Shown: positions 10,007 to 19,411, counted from the first letter of the stretch. The stretch: 64,000 nt of DNA from Candidatus Deianiraea vastatrix (GCF_007993655.1 NZ_CP029077.1:676744-740743), one strand, 5' to 3'. The notes: a model not told the origin generated them from the letters alone. Numbers and translations are program-made.

Positions 10007-10036
10007 TTTTTAGAAAAATATAATTACATAAGTCAA
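10007..10036 (-). promoter_or_regulatory. Sigma70-like promoter of rmlA
   Basis: On the minus strand TTGACT (10031-10036) and TAAAAA (10007-10012) are 18 nt apart, upstream of the rmlA ATG. The -35 is good, the -10 moderate. Confidence 0.4.
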
Positions 10037-10054
10037 GCTTTTTTATAAAAAAAT

Positions 10055-11185
10055 ATGAAGAAAGTAATTTTTATAGCAGGTGAACCATCTGGCGATGCCA
10101 TTGCCTATAGGCTTATGAAAAAACTTCAAACTCAAGAAATCTCCTTTTCCGGAATTGGCGGCAGCAAGATGAAATCTCTAGGCTTTCAAAGTATTTTTCA
10201 CATTAAAGATATATCTGTAATTGGCTTCGTTGAAATTTTAAAGCATTTGCCAAAAATATTAATAAGAATATATCAAACTATTGAACATATAAACGAAACA
10301 AAGCCAGATTTAATCGTTACTTTTGACTCTCCAGGTTTTTGCGTTGCAGTTGTCAAAAAACTACGAAAACAAGGATATAAAGGCAAAATTATACATGTTG
10401 TTGCGCCAACTGTCTGGGCATATAAACCAAAAAGAGCTGCCAAATTTGCCAAAATTTTTGATGAAATATGCTGCCTATTTCCATTTGAGCCTGTTTATTT
10501 TGAAAAAGAAGGTCTTAAAGCACATTTTATTGGAAATATATCAATTGAAGACGAGCTTGCAAATTTACCAAAAGCAACCGAAGAAGTTCCAACAATCAAA
10601 ACTATTGCAATAACCCTTGGCTCAAGAGAAGCTGAAGTCAAAAAATATATTCCAATGATTTCATATGCTATAGAGATATTTGAAATAGACAAGCGTGACT
10701 ATCAATTTATACTTCCAACACTTCCGCATTTACATCGATTTATAGAAAAATATTTCAAAACTAACAACCCTAATGCAAAAATAACCATCATATCTCATAC
10801 AAACGCTATATATGAAGCTGTTGAAAAATGCGATATTGCAATTTGCAAATCAGGAACAAATACACTTCAATTTATTTCCAAACTACGCCCTGTGATTGTT
10901 TATTATTCAATAAATTGGCTATCTTACATTATAATGTCTAAAATTGTTAGTATAAAATTCTTTAATTTAATAAACATAATGGCAGGAAAAATGATTATTC
11001 CAGAATTAATTCAAGATAATTGTTCCGTTATAAACATTACATACCAAGTTAGAAAAATTATCGAAAAAAACTCGTTTCTTGAACTTCAATCTGAGACCTT
11101 GGAACAGCTTGAAAAAATGAAACTACCAAATGAAATGCCAAGTGAGAAGCTTGCTTCAATAATTTTAAATTCTTTAAAATCTTAA
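10055..11185 (+). CDS. lpxB: Lipid-A-disaccharide synthase
   Basis: 376 residues, standard length. LpxB joins UDP-2,3-diacylglucosamine and lipid X into lipid A disaccharide at the inner membrane. Family marks include the N-terminal FIAGEPSGDAIAYRLM, GIGGSKMKSLGF, SPGFCVAVVKKL and VAPTVWAYKPKRA, and the C-terminal SGTNTLQF segment. The other lpx genes (lpxD, fabZ, lpxA, lpxI), usually just upstream, are not here. Its presence separates this organism from Rickettsiales lineages that have lost LPS. Confidence 0.95.
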   Translation: MKKVIFIAGEPSGDAIAYRLMKKLQTQEISFSGIGGSKMKSLGFQSIFHIKDISVIGFVEILKHLPKILIRIYQTIEHINETKPDLIVTFDSPGFCVAVVKKLRKQGYKGKIIHVVAPTVWAYKPKRAAKFAKIFDEICCLFPFEPVYFEKEGLKAHFIGNISIEDELANLPKATEEVPTIKTIAITLGSREAEVKKYIPMISYAIEIFEIDKRDYQFILPTLPHLHRFIEKYFKTNNPNAKITIISHTNAIYEAVEKCDIAICKSGTNTLQFISKLRPVIVYYSINWLSYIIMSKIVSIKFFNLINIMAGKMIIPELIQDNCSVINITYQVRKIIEKNSFLELQSETLEQLEKMKLPNEMPSEKLASIILNSLKS

Positions 11186-11245
11186 AAAACTTCTTGATTT
11201 TTATTTTAAATTTATAAACATAATCTACTATAATTAATTTGAAAT

Positions 11246-12754
11246 ATGGAATATATCAACAACACAAAGGAAAAAAATGACTGGCCAACAATTTCAGTTG
11301 CAAAGGGTGATGGAATAGGTCCAGAAATTATGGATGTTGCAATTGATGTTCTTAAAAACTCAGGTGCTAGGGTGAAATTTGAATTTGTTGAAGTTGGTGA
11401 ACAATTCTATCAAAAAGGCTATGAATCAGGCATTTCCGACGAAGCTTGGGAAACTATTTTACGCAATAAAGTCTTATTTAAAGGGCCAATTACAACACCA
11501 CAAGGCGGTGGCTATAAAAGCATTAATGTAACCCTTAGAAAAACACTGGGGCTTTTTGCAAATGTTCGCCCATGTATATCATATTATCCATTTATAGAAA
11601 CGAAATTTAAGGATATAGACCTTGTAATAATCCGTGAAAACGAGGAAGATTTGTACGCTGGCGTTGAATATCGCGCAACTCATAATTGTTTTCATGCAAT
11701 GAAAGTTATCACAAGAAAAGGTTGTGAAAAAATTATTCGATACGCTTTTGAATATGCCGTTAAAAACAAAAGAAAACACGTAACATGTATGACGAAAGAC
11801 AATATAATGAAAGGCTGTGACGGGCTTTTCCACAAGACTTTCGATGAAATAGCAAAGGAGTACCCACAAATTAGCACAGACCATTATATTATAGACATTG
11901 GATGCGCAAGAGTTGCGGCTAAACCTGAGATTTTCGATGTCATAGTAACCTTAAACCTATACGGCGACATAATTTCAGATATCGCAGCAGAGCTTACTGG
12001 CTCAGTTGGGCTTGCTGGAAGCTCAAATATCGGCGAAAGATACGCAATGTTTGAGGCAATTCATGGCTCCGCGCCGACAATTACAGGTCAAGGAATTGCA
12101 AATCCATCCGCTGTAATTAATGCGGCAGTTTTAATGCTTTCGCACCTTGGTCAAGGCGATGTTGCAAAAAAGATAAGTGATGCCTTGCTTTATACGATAG
12201 AATCTGGTGTTCACACGCATGATATATACAAAGAGGGAGTAAGTAAGCAAAAAGTCTCTACTGCTGAATTTGGTAAAGCTGTGGTTAGTAACCTTGGTAA
12301 ACAGCCAGCAACACTTAAGTCCAGCGATTATGCAAATTTTGAATTTGACGCAAGGCCAGATGAAATAATGCTTGGCACGGCAGAGCCTTTAAAATACGAT
12401 GGCACAAGGGATACAGAAGAAAAAACCCTTGTTGGCGTTGATGTTTTTATTGCATTGCAGGCAAATGCTGATGAGACTGGGAAAATGATTGAAAATGCAC
12501 TAAAATCCTCAGATTTTAAGCTAAAACTCGTTTCTTGTCGTGGAATTAAAGTTTATCCAAGTGTTATTGCAAAATATACTACTTCCGATCATTTCAGGGT
12601 CAGAATTATACACAAAACATCAGAATTTATGGTAAATAACGACATTATCGAAGTCTTAAAAATCTTAAATGATGCGAAAATTGAAGTTGCGCAAACTTCA
12701 AATCTGTATAATTTTGACGGCAAAGCTGGATATGCAAAAGCTCAAGGCGAGTAG
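11246..12754 (+). CDS. icd: Isocitrate dehydrogenase, rickettsial type with C-terminal extension
   Basis: 502 residues. The isocitrate/isopropylmalate dehydrogenase domain takes up about the first 340 residues: KGDGIGPEIMD, the substrate-binding TPQGGGYKSINVTLRKTLGL, IRENEEDLYAG, and NLYGDIISDIAAELTGSVGL with the metal-binding Asp residues. A further ~150-residue C-terminal domain, beginning around TLVGVDVFIALQ, is as seen in the 480-500 residue enzymes of Rickettsia and relatives rather than the 400-residue monomer type. It oxidises isocitrate to 2-oxoglutarate in the TCA cycle; the NADP preference is inferred from the family. Candidate promoter boxes lie in the AT-rich 60 nt upstream but are not decisive. 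Confidence 0.95.
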   Translation: MEYINNTKEKNDWPTISVAKGDGIGPEIMDVAIDVLKNSGARVKFEFVEVGEQFYQKGYESGISDEAWETILRNKVLFKGPITTPQGGGYKSINVTLRKTLGLFANVRPCISYYPFIETKFKDIDLVIIRENEEDLYAGVEYRATHNCFHAMKVITRKGCEKIIRYAFEYAVKNKRKHVTCMTKDNIMKGCDGLFHKTFDEIAKEYPQISTDHYIIDIGCARVAAKPEIFDVIVTLNLYGDIISDIAAELTGSVGLAGSSNIGERYAMFEAIHGSAPTITGQGIANPSAVINAAVLMLSHLGQGDVAKKISDALLYTIESGVHTHDIYKEGVSKQKVSTAEFGKAVVSNLGKQPATLKSSDYANFEFDARPDEIMLGTAEPLKYDGTRDTEEKTLVGVDVFIALQANADETGKMIENALKSSDFKLKLVSCRGIKVYPSVIAKYTTSDHFRVRIIHKTSEFMVNNDIIEVLKILNDAKIEVAQTSNLYNFDGKAGYAKAQGE

Positions 12755-12786
12755 CTTAAAATATGACAATATTTGTGGTATAATAG

Positions 12787-14151
12787 ATGCAGCATAAATA
12801 CAACCTAAATGACACAATCTTTGCACCGATTACGCCAAAAATCGGCGGTGCAGTCTGCATTTTTCGCATATCTGGAAGTGATGCTCTGAAAATAAAATCA
12901 CATCTTTCATGTCCAGATTTGAAACCAAATGAATGCGTTTTTTCCAAGCTTTTTGATGCAGAAAAACAACTATTAGATGAGGTTTTGGTGACATTTTTTA
13001 AAGCGCCAAAGTCTTTCACTGGGCAAGATTGTATTGAAATTTCGCTTCACGCAAGTTTGTATATTTATGAAAAATTCATAGCATTGATGCGGGATTCTTT
13101 GAATTTTAGATTTGCTGAAAATGGTGAATTTTTATACCGCGCGGTAATGAATCAAAAAATGGACATAAACCATGCCGAGGGCATTAATATGCTTATAAAA
13201 TCTCAGTCTGCATCGCAGCATAGCTTTGCAATGTCTCAAATGAGCAAGGATTTATCAGATGTTTATCGCTCCTGGTATGATAAAATCTGCGAAATTTACG
13301 CATTAATCGAGGCAAATATTGATTTTTCCGATCAAGAAATTCCGCAGGATACAATAAAATACATTGAAAATGAACTTTTTAACCTTACAAAGCAGATGAA
13401 TAAATACATAAATTCGCCGTGCCAATCGCAGATTTTTGATGGCATTGACATAGCAATTCTTGGGCGACCAAACGCCGGAAAGTCATCTCTGATTAACACA
13501 ATTTGCAACAAAGATGTCTCAATTGTTTCAAATATACCAGGGACAACAAGAGATTTAGTGTCAAAATCCGTTGTAATATCTGGGTTTTTGGTAAATATCA
13601 TAGACACGGCGGGAATTCGTGAAAATTCAAGTGATGAGATTGAAAATCAAGGCATTTTAAGGGCAATTTCGGCAGTTAAAAGCTCGGCAATTCGCATTTT
13701 TGTCTTTGAAAACGGTGAAATCGACATGGATTTACTTGAAAAATACTATATGCCATCTGATATTTTGCTATGCAGTAAGTCGGATTTAATAAACGAAGAG
13801 GTAAGACAAAAAAAAGTGCCAAATATTGAAAAATACAGCATAAAATCTAGTGATTTTCTATTTATCTCAACAAAAAATGGAGATGGGATAGATCAGCTTT
13901 TATCTCATATTAAGGCAAAAATTGAAGAAAACATGCCATCAATTAGCGATAATATATGTGTATCTGACAGGCAAAAAGACATTTTAATCAAGTGCTATAG
14001 CATAATTACAAGCGCCGGATCTATAGATGAAATCGAGATTTTTGCCGAAAGCATGCGATCTGCAATGGCGCAAATGGGTCAAATTTTTGGAAATATGTCA
14101 ATTGAAGACATTTTAGGGCAAATTTTCTCAAAATTTTGCATTGGGAAATAA
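12787..14151 (+). CDS. mnmE: tRNA modification GTPase MnmE (TrmE)
   Basis: 454 residues: an N-terminal folate-binding domain (DTIFAPITPKIGGAVCIFRI), a helical domain and an inserted G domain with GRPNAGKSSLIN (G1), PGTTRD (G2), DTAG (G3) and CSKSD (G4). It ends in the functional FCIGK, whose Cys is part of the conserved C-terminal C(I/L/V)GK motif. With MnmG it adds cmnm5 groups to U34 of several tRNAs. A TATAAT lies only 3 nt before the ATG, too close for an ordinary promoter unless the mRNA is leaderless. No mnmG (gidA) neighbour. Confidence 0.95.
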   Translation: MQHKYNLNDTIFAPITPKIGGAVCIFRISGSDALKIKSHLSCPDLKPNECVFSKLFDAEKQLLDEVLVTFFKAPKSFTGQDCIEISLHASLYIYEKFIALMRDSLNFRFAENGEFLYRAVMNQKMDINHAEGINMLIKSQSASQHSFAMSQMSKDLSDVYRSWYDKICEIYALIEANIDFSDQEIPQDTIKYIENELFNLTKQMNKYINSPCQSQIFDGIDIAILGRPNAGKSSLINTICNKDVSIVSNIPGTTRDLVSKSVVISGFLVNIIDTAGIRENSSDEIENQGILRAISAVKSSAIRIFVFENGEIDMDLLEKYYMPSDILLCSKSDLINEEVRQKKVPNIEKYSIKSSDFLFISTKNGDGIDQLLSHIKAKIEENMPSISDNICVSDRQKDILIKCYSIITSAGSIDEIEIFAESMRSAMAQMGQIFGNMSIEDILGQIFSKFCIGK

Positions 14152-14168
14152 AATAACATTAAAATTTA

Positions 14169-15548
14169 TCATCTGTTAATAAATCTTAAACTTGGTGTTT
14201 TTTTATTATCCATTTTACTTGAAATATACGATAAAAATTGAGTTAGTGCATCTATTTGATCATCATGAACGCAATTTGGAAAACTCGTGGCTTCAATTAA
14301 AAATTCATTTACCCATTTTGCATTTTGTTGCAATAAAACCCTTTTTGACTCAATAATACCAATAACATTAATTAAACGAGTTAATTTATCTTTTGTTGGA
14401 TTTATGCAAATTATTTTATTATTTACATTTCTTTTAAGATCTTGAATTAAGGACGAGCCTATATTTTTGTCTTCTATAATAAAACATGCATTCGTATTTT
14501 GCAATGCCTCATTAATAATTTTCTTTTTTAGCTCTATATAATCAATTTTCCTGCGAAAAATATCCATCACATAAAACATTTTTTCCCTCATTCCAATCTT
14601 TAATATAACCGTATAATCGCTTTTTTCACCTTGTTTAACCGCCGTATCGATGCTATAATAAATATCATCAAATTTAATACTTTCATGATAAAAATCAAAC
14701 CAGTTTTTATCAATAATTCCATTACTAAATATTGGATTTTGCTGATATTGAGCTGCAAAAACACTGCTACCCATTTGATGTATAATATTATTCATGTCTT
14801 CCATAGTATCGCGAGAATGATGCAAAATATCGCCGTTTTTTCTAAATTTCATGAGCTTATCGTTAAAATAATAAGCTCTATCATTAGTTTCAATTGCAGG
14901 AATTGACAAAATATTCCATTTAGTACTATCTTTTGCAATTAAATATCCTGCTAAATCTTCAACATGCAATCTTTGCATTACTATAATAATTTTCCCATTT
15001 TTTTTATCATTTAATCTCGAAATTGCAACGCTATCAAACCACGCATCAACCTTGTCCCTTTCCGATTTTTGATTTATCTTAAGTGGATTTTGCGGGTCGT
15101 CTATAATAATATAATTACCACCCTCTCCAGTTAAAGTTCCGCATACAGATGTTGCAAATCTATATCCATTTTCATTTGTAATAAACTTTCTTTTTTCATT
15201 TTCGCCGTAACTAATTCTAGTTTTTGTTATTTTTTTATACCAATTTGACTGCATAATTTTCCTGCAATCTGTTGAATGTTTTAAACTCAAGCCTTGCGAA
15301 TAGCTAATTGCAATAATTTTCTCATTTGCCTTATTTGCAAGCACCCATGCAGGAAAAACAACACTTACGCAAATAGACTTTAGGCTACGAGGCGGTATAT
15401 TGATAATCAATCTTTTCATTTTTCCGGTATAAATATCTTGAAGATATTTGCAAATTAATTCAATATGCCAATTATGCTGATAAACACTAGCAGAATCAAG
15501 CTCACTTAATGCCTTAATCACAAAAGATACCATGTCCGATTTCCTCAT
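14169..15548 (-). CDS. Gene-transfer-agent/phage-type terminase large subunit (RcGTA gp2-like)
   Basis: 459 residues. The N-terminal packaging ATPase has the Walker A-like PPRSLKS at residues 52-58 and the Walker B DD at 150-151 in YIIIDDP. The C-terminal RNase H-like nuclease shows SIDTAVKQG (metal-binding Asp) and the late HDDQIDAL. The enzyme would pump DNA into a capsid and cut it. The nearest known class is the large terminase of the RcGTA-like elements widespread in alphaproteobacteria. I choose ATG 15546-15548, not the TTG at 15569: this puts the start 52 nt from the TGCTTCCA element, the same spacing as at 39617. No capsid genes are adjacent; portal and head-tail genes lie 6 and 23 kb away. 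The gene appears intact, which argues for selection. Confidence 0.88.
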   Translation of the reverse strand: MRKSDMVSFVIKALSELDSASVYQHNWHIELICKYLQDIYTGKMKRLIINIPPRSLKSICVSVVFPAWVLANKANEKIIAISYSQGLSLKHSTDCRKIMQSNWYKKITKTRISYGENEKRKFITNENGYRFATSVCGTLTGEGGNYIIIDDPQNPLKINQKSERDKVDAWFDSVAISRLNDKKNGKIIIVMQRLHVEDLAGYLIAKDSTKWNILSIPAIETNDRAYYFNDKLMKFRKNGDILHHSRDTMEDMNNIIHQMGSSVFAAQYQQNPIFSNGIIDKNWFDFYHESIKFDDIYYSIDTAVKQGEKSDYTVILKIGMREKMFYVMDIFRRKIDYIELKKKIINEALQNTNACFIIEDKNIGSSLIQDLKRNVNNKIICINPTKDKLTRLINVIGIIESKRVLLQQNAKWVNEFLIEATSFPNCVHDDQIDALTQFLSYISSKMDNKKTPSLRFINR

Positions 15549-15600
15549 TTTGATAAAAAATTTACGCAACTAAAAGTTGAATATATTTTTTATGGAAGCA
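15549..15600 (-). promoter_or_regulatory. Shared GTA leader element upstream of the terminase gene
   Basis: On the minus strand TGCTTCCA (15593-15600) is followed by a T, an A6 tract and TATATTCA, then GTAAATTTTTTATC just before the ATG at 15548. The same octamer, A-tract and TAAATTTT box occur before the portal gene (22748) and the head-tail operon (39669). No Shine-Dalgarno sequence is visible. It may be an activator or alternative-sigma site; that role is inferred from its recurrence. Confidence 0.6.
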
Positions 15601-15633
15601 ATAATTTATGATAAAATGTAATGATATATTGCA

Positions 15634-16512
15634 TTATACATACCTCATTGGGTCGTCAAGTTGGGATTTTATTTTGCGAAGCTTAATCTTAAACTTGCCT
15701 AATTTTAATAAAATTGGAGCAGCAAAAATAGAATAAATTGTTCCAAATACTATACCACAAATAATCATTATTGCAAAGTTACGAATTTCATTTTGCGAAA
15801 AAATAATCATTGGCATTATTCCAATTGCCGTTATAATCGATGTTTTTAAACTACGGGATATAACTTTATTTAAAGCGCCATTAATAATTTTATAATCAGA
15901 TTTATCTTTGCTTGAATTAAATTCCATCGCAATTTCCTGAACTCTATCAAATACAACAACAGTGTCATTAATACAATAACCAATTAGGGTAAGCAATGCA
16001 GAGATTGACATTAAATCAAATTCAATCTTAAATAAAGATGCAATTCCAACAACAATGATACAGTTATAAATAAGACCGAAAGTTGCCACTATAGATAAAT
16101 TTAGGCCAAATTTTATAAAAATATATAAAAAAATTGCAAGCAAAGCAAAAAATAACCCATAAAGGGATGTAATTAGTGCTGTTTTGCCAAACTTTTCACC
16201 AACAAAATCTGTTTTTACTATTTTTACGCCATTTTTGGAAACTTCAGAAGAAAGGCTTTTTAAATGCTCCTGAAAAATACCAAAATCATCATTTTGAAAA
16301 TATAAGATGGATCCGAAATTATCAGATTTGTCAACTTTAGTGACGCCAGAAATTTTCGCAATATCGATGTTTTTATCTAAAAATACAACACCTCCACCAG
16401 TAAAATCAAGACTTAATTTCACTGAATAAAATCTAATAAAAATAAGTGATGCAATAAATGTAAATATTGCAAAAAATATATAGAAACTGGCTTTTTTATT
16501 AAAATCTATCAC
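15634..16512 (-). CDS. secF: Protein translocase subunit SecF
   Basis: 292 residues with six predicted membrane helices and the large periplasmic loop after helix 1. The family marks are DFTGGGVVF just after the first helix and the conserved IGYCINDTVVVFDRVQE in the membrane domain. SecF with SecD uses the proton gradient to complete export through SecYEG. secD usually precedes secF; it is not here. The start is GTG (16510-16512), which fits the family N terminus; a promoter lies just upstream. Confidence 0.93.
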   Translation of the reverse strand: MIDFNKKASFYIFFAIFTFIASLIFIRFYSVKLSLDFTGGGVVFLDKNIDIAKISGVTKVDKSDNFGSILYFQNDDFGIFQEHLKSLSSEVSKNGVKIVKTDFVGEKFGKTALITSLYGLFFALLAIFLYIFIKFGLNLSIVATFGLIYNCIIVVGIASLFKIEFDLMSISALLTLIGYCINDTVVVFDRVQEIAMEFNSSKDKSDYKIINGALNKVISRSLKTSIITAIGIMPMIIFSQNEIRNFAIMIICGIVFGTIYSIFAAPILLKLGKFKIKLRKIKSQLDDPMRYV

Positions 16513-16533
16513 AATTAAAATCTATTTGCAAAA

Positions 16534-16562
16534 TAGTTAATGCAAAGGAAATTAAAAATCAA
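16534..16562 (-). promoter_or_regulatory. Sigma70-like promoter of secF
   Basis: TTGATT (16557-16562) and TAACTA (16534-16539) on the minus strand, 17 nt apart, with the start codon about 22 nt after the -10. Confidence 0.45.
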
Positions 16563-16602
16563 GATATTTCTAAAATAATAAAGCCAGTAAAAAATGCTAT
16601 AA

Positions 16603-16809
16603 CTAGCCTACGATTTCCAATTTACAAGCTTTTGTTTTTCCATTTCTATCTCTTTCTTCTTCGTAAGAAACAGTTACATTTAGCGCAAGTTCATTTGCAT
16701 CGATTGATGAATCAGTTACATGGAAGAAAATATCACCACCATCAGTAGAAATAAAACCATAACCTTTGTCTGCGAAGAACTTTTTAATTTTGCCATTTTG
16801 TCTGGACAT
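16603..16809 (-). CDS. Cold-shock protein, CspA family
   Basis: 68 residues forming a single cold-shock domain with RNP1 KGYGFI and RNP2 DIFFHV, the two single-stranded RNA-binding motifs. Csp proteins act as RNA chaperones. It lies about 200 nt downstream of a DEAD-box helicase gene on the same strand, a pairing that suggests a shared role in unwinding RNA. The intervening ~195 nt (16810-17005) contain no convincing gene and may be a long csp leader, as is common for cold-regulated csp genes. Confidence 0.95.
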   Translation of the reverse strand: MSRQNGKIKKFFADKGYGFISTDGGDIFFHVTDSSIDANELALNVTVSYEEERDRNGKTKACKLEIVG

Positions 16810-17005
16810 ATTAATAAAAAAAATAATTACTATAATTACAACATTTCGAGAATAAACTTTCTAATGTAGTAAGTATTGTGAATAAAACCAGACTGCACGA
16901 GATAGAAAAAATCTCTATATCAGTTCTTTGGCATAAAATTTTAAAATGCAAGCAAAATTTGATATTTTTTTTAAATCTTTCTTCAAAAAAAATCAATACT
17001 ACAAA

Positions 17006-18406
17006 TTAATTAAATCTTTTTCTTGGTGAAAAGCCAGATTCTCTAGATTTATTGCTGAAATTTCTGCCAAATCTTTGCCTTGGTCTATCTGAATTTTCAG
17101 ATCTATCCTGATTACCACTGTAAGTTTCGCGACTTCCTCTGTCTTCATTAAAATTTCTTGACGGCCTCCTTGAGTCTTCAAATCTACCAGATCTTTCACC
17201 TGAAAACCTCCTTGGTGCACGTGAATTTCTTCCTTCGTCATCATTAAATCTGCGACGAGGAGCGCCTTGACGTGAAGATCCCCCTCTTGACCCAGAGCCG
17301 CCACGCCTTTGAACGCCTTCAAATTCATCCGAATTTGTCTTTTCAAGTATTGCTCTATGAATTTTTTTATCAGATGGTGTTATAAAAGAAAGTGAAACGC
17401 CAATTGCATCAGCTCTTCCAGTTCTTCCGATTCTATGCGTATAATCTTCCGGATTACCTGGCATGTCGTAATTTATTATCAAGGTAACGTGTGGAACATC
17501 AAGGCCGCGCGCAACAACATCGGTTGCAACAAGTATTTGGTGTTTTTCCGAGCGAAATTCACGAATTGCACGCTCACGCTCCCTTTGCCTTAAATCACCA
17601 TGAATTTCTTGTGCTTTATATCCATCATTTTTAAGCATGTCAGTTAAATCATCGGCCATTCTTTTGGTTCCAACGAAAATTATCACACTTTCAAAGTGTT
17701 TTTCAAGAATTTCAACTAATTTTTCATATTTGTCTTTCCTTGCAACTTCAATAAACTCCTGCTTGATATTTTTGTGATCTTCTTTTGTATTTGCAAGAAT
17801 AATTTCGCTGTGATTTGTTAAATATTCTTTAGCTGCATTTTTAATACTCTGTCTTGTTGTTGCCGAAAACATCAATGTTTGTCTTGGTTTTGGCAAATGT
17901 TCAACAATATAGCGTATTTCATCTTTAAAGCCCATATCAAGCATTCTGTCAAATTCATCCAAAATAAGCATATTAAACTTACTTAAATCAATAGTTCTTC
18001 TTTGAATGTGGTCATTTAGCCTGCCAGGAGTTGCAATAATAATATTTGGTTTCTTTTTAAGTGCAATTATTTGTCTTTTAATGTCAGATCCGCCAAAAAT
18101 CAGTACTGGATTGATTGTATTGTCATATTTTATGTTATTAATTGAGTCTTTAATTTGAATTGCAAGCTCTCTAGTTGGGCATAAAATTAATGCAGAAGCG
18201 TCACCATTTAATACTTTTGCGAGCATTGGCATTGAAAAAGCACCTGTTTTTCCACTGCCTGTCTTTGATGATGCAAGAATGTCACAGCCGTCTAGAATAA
18301 GCGGTATAGCTTTTGCCTGAATTTCAGTTGGCGCTGTAAAGCCAATACTATTTAGTTTTGCAATTAATGCAGATGGAAGGTTTAGGTTTTCGAAGTTTAG
18401 TGTCAT
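17006..18406 (-). CDS. DEAD-box ATP-dependent RNA helicase (RhlE/DeaD-like) with RG-rich tail
   Basis: 466 residues. The helicase core occupies about 1-360 with Walker A ASSKTGSGKT, motif II as DEFD instead of DEAD, SAT (motif III), and HRIGRTGR (motif VI). The last ~100 residues are rich in Arg, Gly, Ser and Asn, an RNA-binding tail typical of RhlE-like proteins. The DEFD variant keeps the two catalytic acidic residues and occurs in RhlE-type helicases. Probable roles are ribosome assembly and mRNA turnover, perhaps with the csp gene that follows. Confidence 0.92.
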   Translation of the reverse strand: MTLNFENLNLPSALIAKLNSIGFTAPTEIQAKAIPLILDGCDILASSKTGSGKTGAFSMPMLAKVLNGDASALILCPTRELAIQIKDSINNIKYDNTINPVLIFGGSDIKRQIIALKKKPNIIIATPGRLNDHIQRRTIDLSKFNMLILDEFDRMLDMGFKDEIRYIVEHLPKPRQTLMFSATTRQSIKNAAKEYLTNHSEIILANTKEDHKNIKQEFIEVARKDKYEKLVEILEKHFESVIIFVGTKRMADDLTDMLKNDGYKAQEIHGDLRQRERERAIREFRSEKHQILVATDVVARGLDVPHVTLIINYDMPGNPEDYTHRIGRTGRADAIGVSLSFITPSDKKIHRAILEKTNSDEFEGVQRRGGSGSRGGSSRQGAPRRRFNDDEGRNSRAPRRFSGERSGRFEDSRRPSRNFNEDRGSRETYSGNQDRSENSDRPRQRFGRNFSNKSRESGFSPRKRFN

Positions 18407-18543
18407 TTTTTTACAAGAAATTAATTAATTCAACACTTCTTGAAAAAGATATCACAACATGCGTGGCTTTGGCAAAAACTGTTTTTTACTATAAGCTCAT
18501 AAAGCTAAATTTATAAAATGCAAGCTAATTTTCACCTTTTTTT

Positions 18544-18639
18544 ATTAATCAATATTAATATTATACTCTTTAATTAATTTCCAATAGCTGCCGTTGTCGT
18601 AGTTTTTTAATTCGGAGAGGGTTAGTTTTTTGAAGATAA
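18544..18639. repeat. 96-bp perfect direct repeat, copy 1
   Basis: Identical over 96 bp to 19316-19411. It covers the last 29 codons plus stop of the downstream paralogue and a few flanking bases. The rest of the two genes is much more diverged, pointing to recent gene conversion or partial duplication. Confidence 0.9.
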
Positions 18640-19309
18640 GATGACGTTCACCAGCTTTATGCTGATGATGCGAAGATACTCCGTTTGTTTCAAACGCCAA
18701 ATAATAATAATATTTGTATTTTATAATCCAGTAAGTTCCATAATTTAGCGGTATGGCTTGCGTTAATTTAATTGGAAAAATTTGATCTTGATATTTCTTT
18801 ACATTGTCCAATAAAACATTATAATTTGTACCACTTGCTTTTTCAAAAAATAAATAAAATCTTGCGTTGGAATTAGATTTTAGTAATTTTAATTTATTGT
18901 CATGCCTCTCTTTTAGCCAATCAAATCTGCGCTCTCTGTCGCAAGTAATCTCCTTGTCATTATTAAAAATTTCATTCTCATGGTGATTATCACTCATTCT
19001 CATTGGTGTACTTGGTAATTCTGTCACCTTTAACATACTAACCATTACATTGTAACCTTTTTGGGATAAATTTAGCAATAATTTATTAATATCCATACAG
19101 AATATTGTAGCAGTAGTATTGTCTTTACATGGTATATCCTTTGCAATCCTATAATGCCCACTTTCCATAACACTTCTTAATAATGGCTTTGCTAATTTGT
19201 GTATCTTTCTATCAAAAAACCAATTAGTACGATATAAATATAAAGAAATTATTGAAAGGAAAACTAGTAAAAATATTAAAAATTTCTTTAATGTAATCTT
19301 AATTAGCAT
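18545..19309 (-). CDS. Single-pass membrane protein, paralogue of the next gene without its DNA-binding domain
   Basis: 254 residues, not assigned to a family I recognise. One membrane helix (about residues 8-26) is followed by a basic YLYRTNWFFDRK and a ~220-residue domain, probably periplasmic. It aligns with residues 127-376 of the upstream gene product: shared PMRM, a C-D-x-x-RRFD block, KKYQ/NQ and an identical C-terminal 29 residues. Two Cys (in AKDIPCKD and CDRERRFD) are conserved between the pair and could form a disulfide. I use ATG 19309; it aligns exactly with the internal MLIRVTLKG of the paralogue and lies 8 nt after that gene's stop, whereas a TTG at 19324 would overlap it. The pair appears to be an operon. 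Function unknown. Confidence 0.65.
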   Translation of the reverse strand: MLIKITLKKFLIFLLVFLSIISLYLYRTNWFFDRKIHKLAKPLLRSVMESGHYRIAKDIPCKDNTTATIFCMDINKLLLNLSQKGYNVMVSMLKVTELPSTPMRMSDNHHENEIFNNDKEITCDRERRFDWLKERHDNKLKLLKSNSNARFYLFFEKASGTNYNVLLDNVKKYQDQIFPIKLTQAIPLNYGTYWIIKYKYYYYLAFETNGVSSHHQHKAGERHLIFKKLTLSELKNYDNGSYWKLIKEYNINID

Positions 19310-19315
19310 ATTTGC

Positions 19316-19411
19316 ATTAATCAATATTAATATTATACTCTTTAATTAATTTCCAATAGCTGCCGTTGTCGTAGTTTTTTAATTCGGAGAGGGTTAGTTT
19401 TTTGAAGATAA
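19316..19411. repeat. 96-bp perfect direct repeat, copy 2
   Basis: Identical to 18544-18639; covers the 3' end of the upstream LysR-type fusion gene. Recombination between the copies would delete the HTH-less paralogue exactly, leaving one intact gene. Confidence 0.9.

Noticed and set aside
12779-12784. TATAAT as a promoter for mnmE
   Set aside because: It lies 3 nt before the ATG with no -35 at proper spacing; it would need a leaderless mRNA starting inside the gene.
15549-15569. TTG start giving seven extra residues on the terminase
   Set aside because: ATG 15548 gives the same 52-nt spacing to the shared element as at the head-tail operon; the extension runs into that leader.
16811-16996. 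61-codon frame on the minus strand between the helicase and csp genes
   Set aside because: No domain, Phe/Lys/Ser-rich as expected of AT-rich noncoding DNA, and lies where a csp leader is likely.
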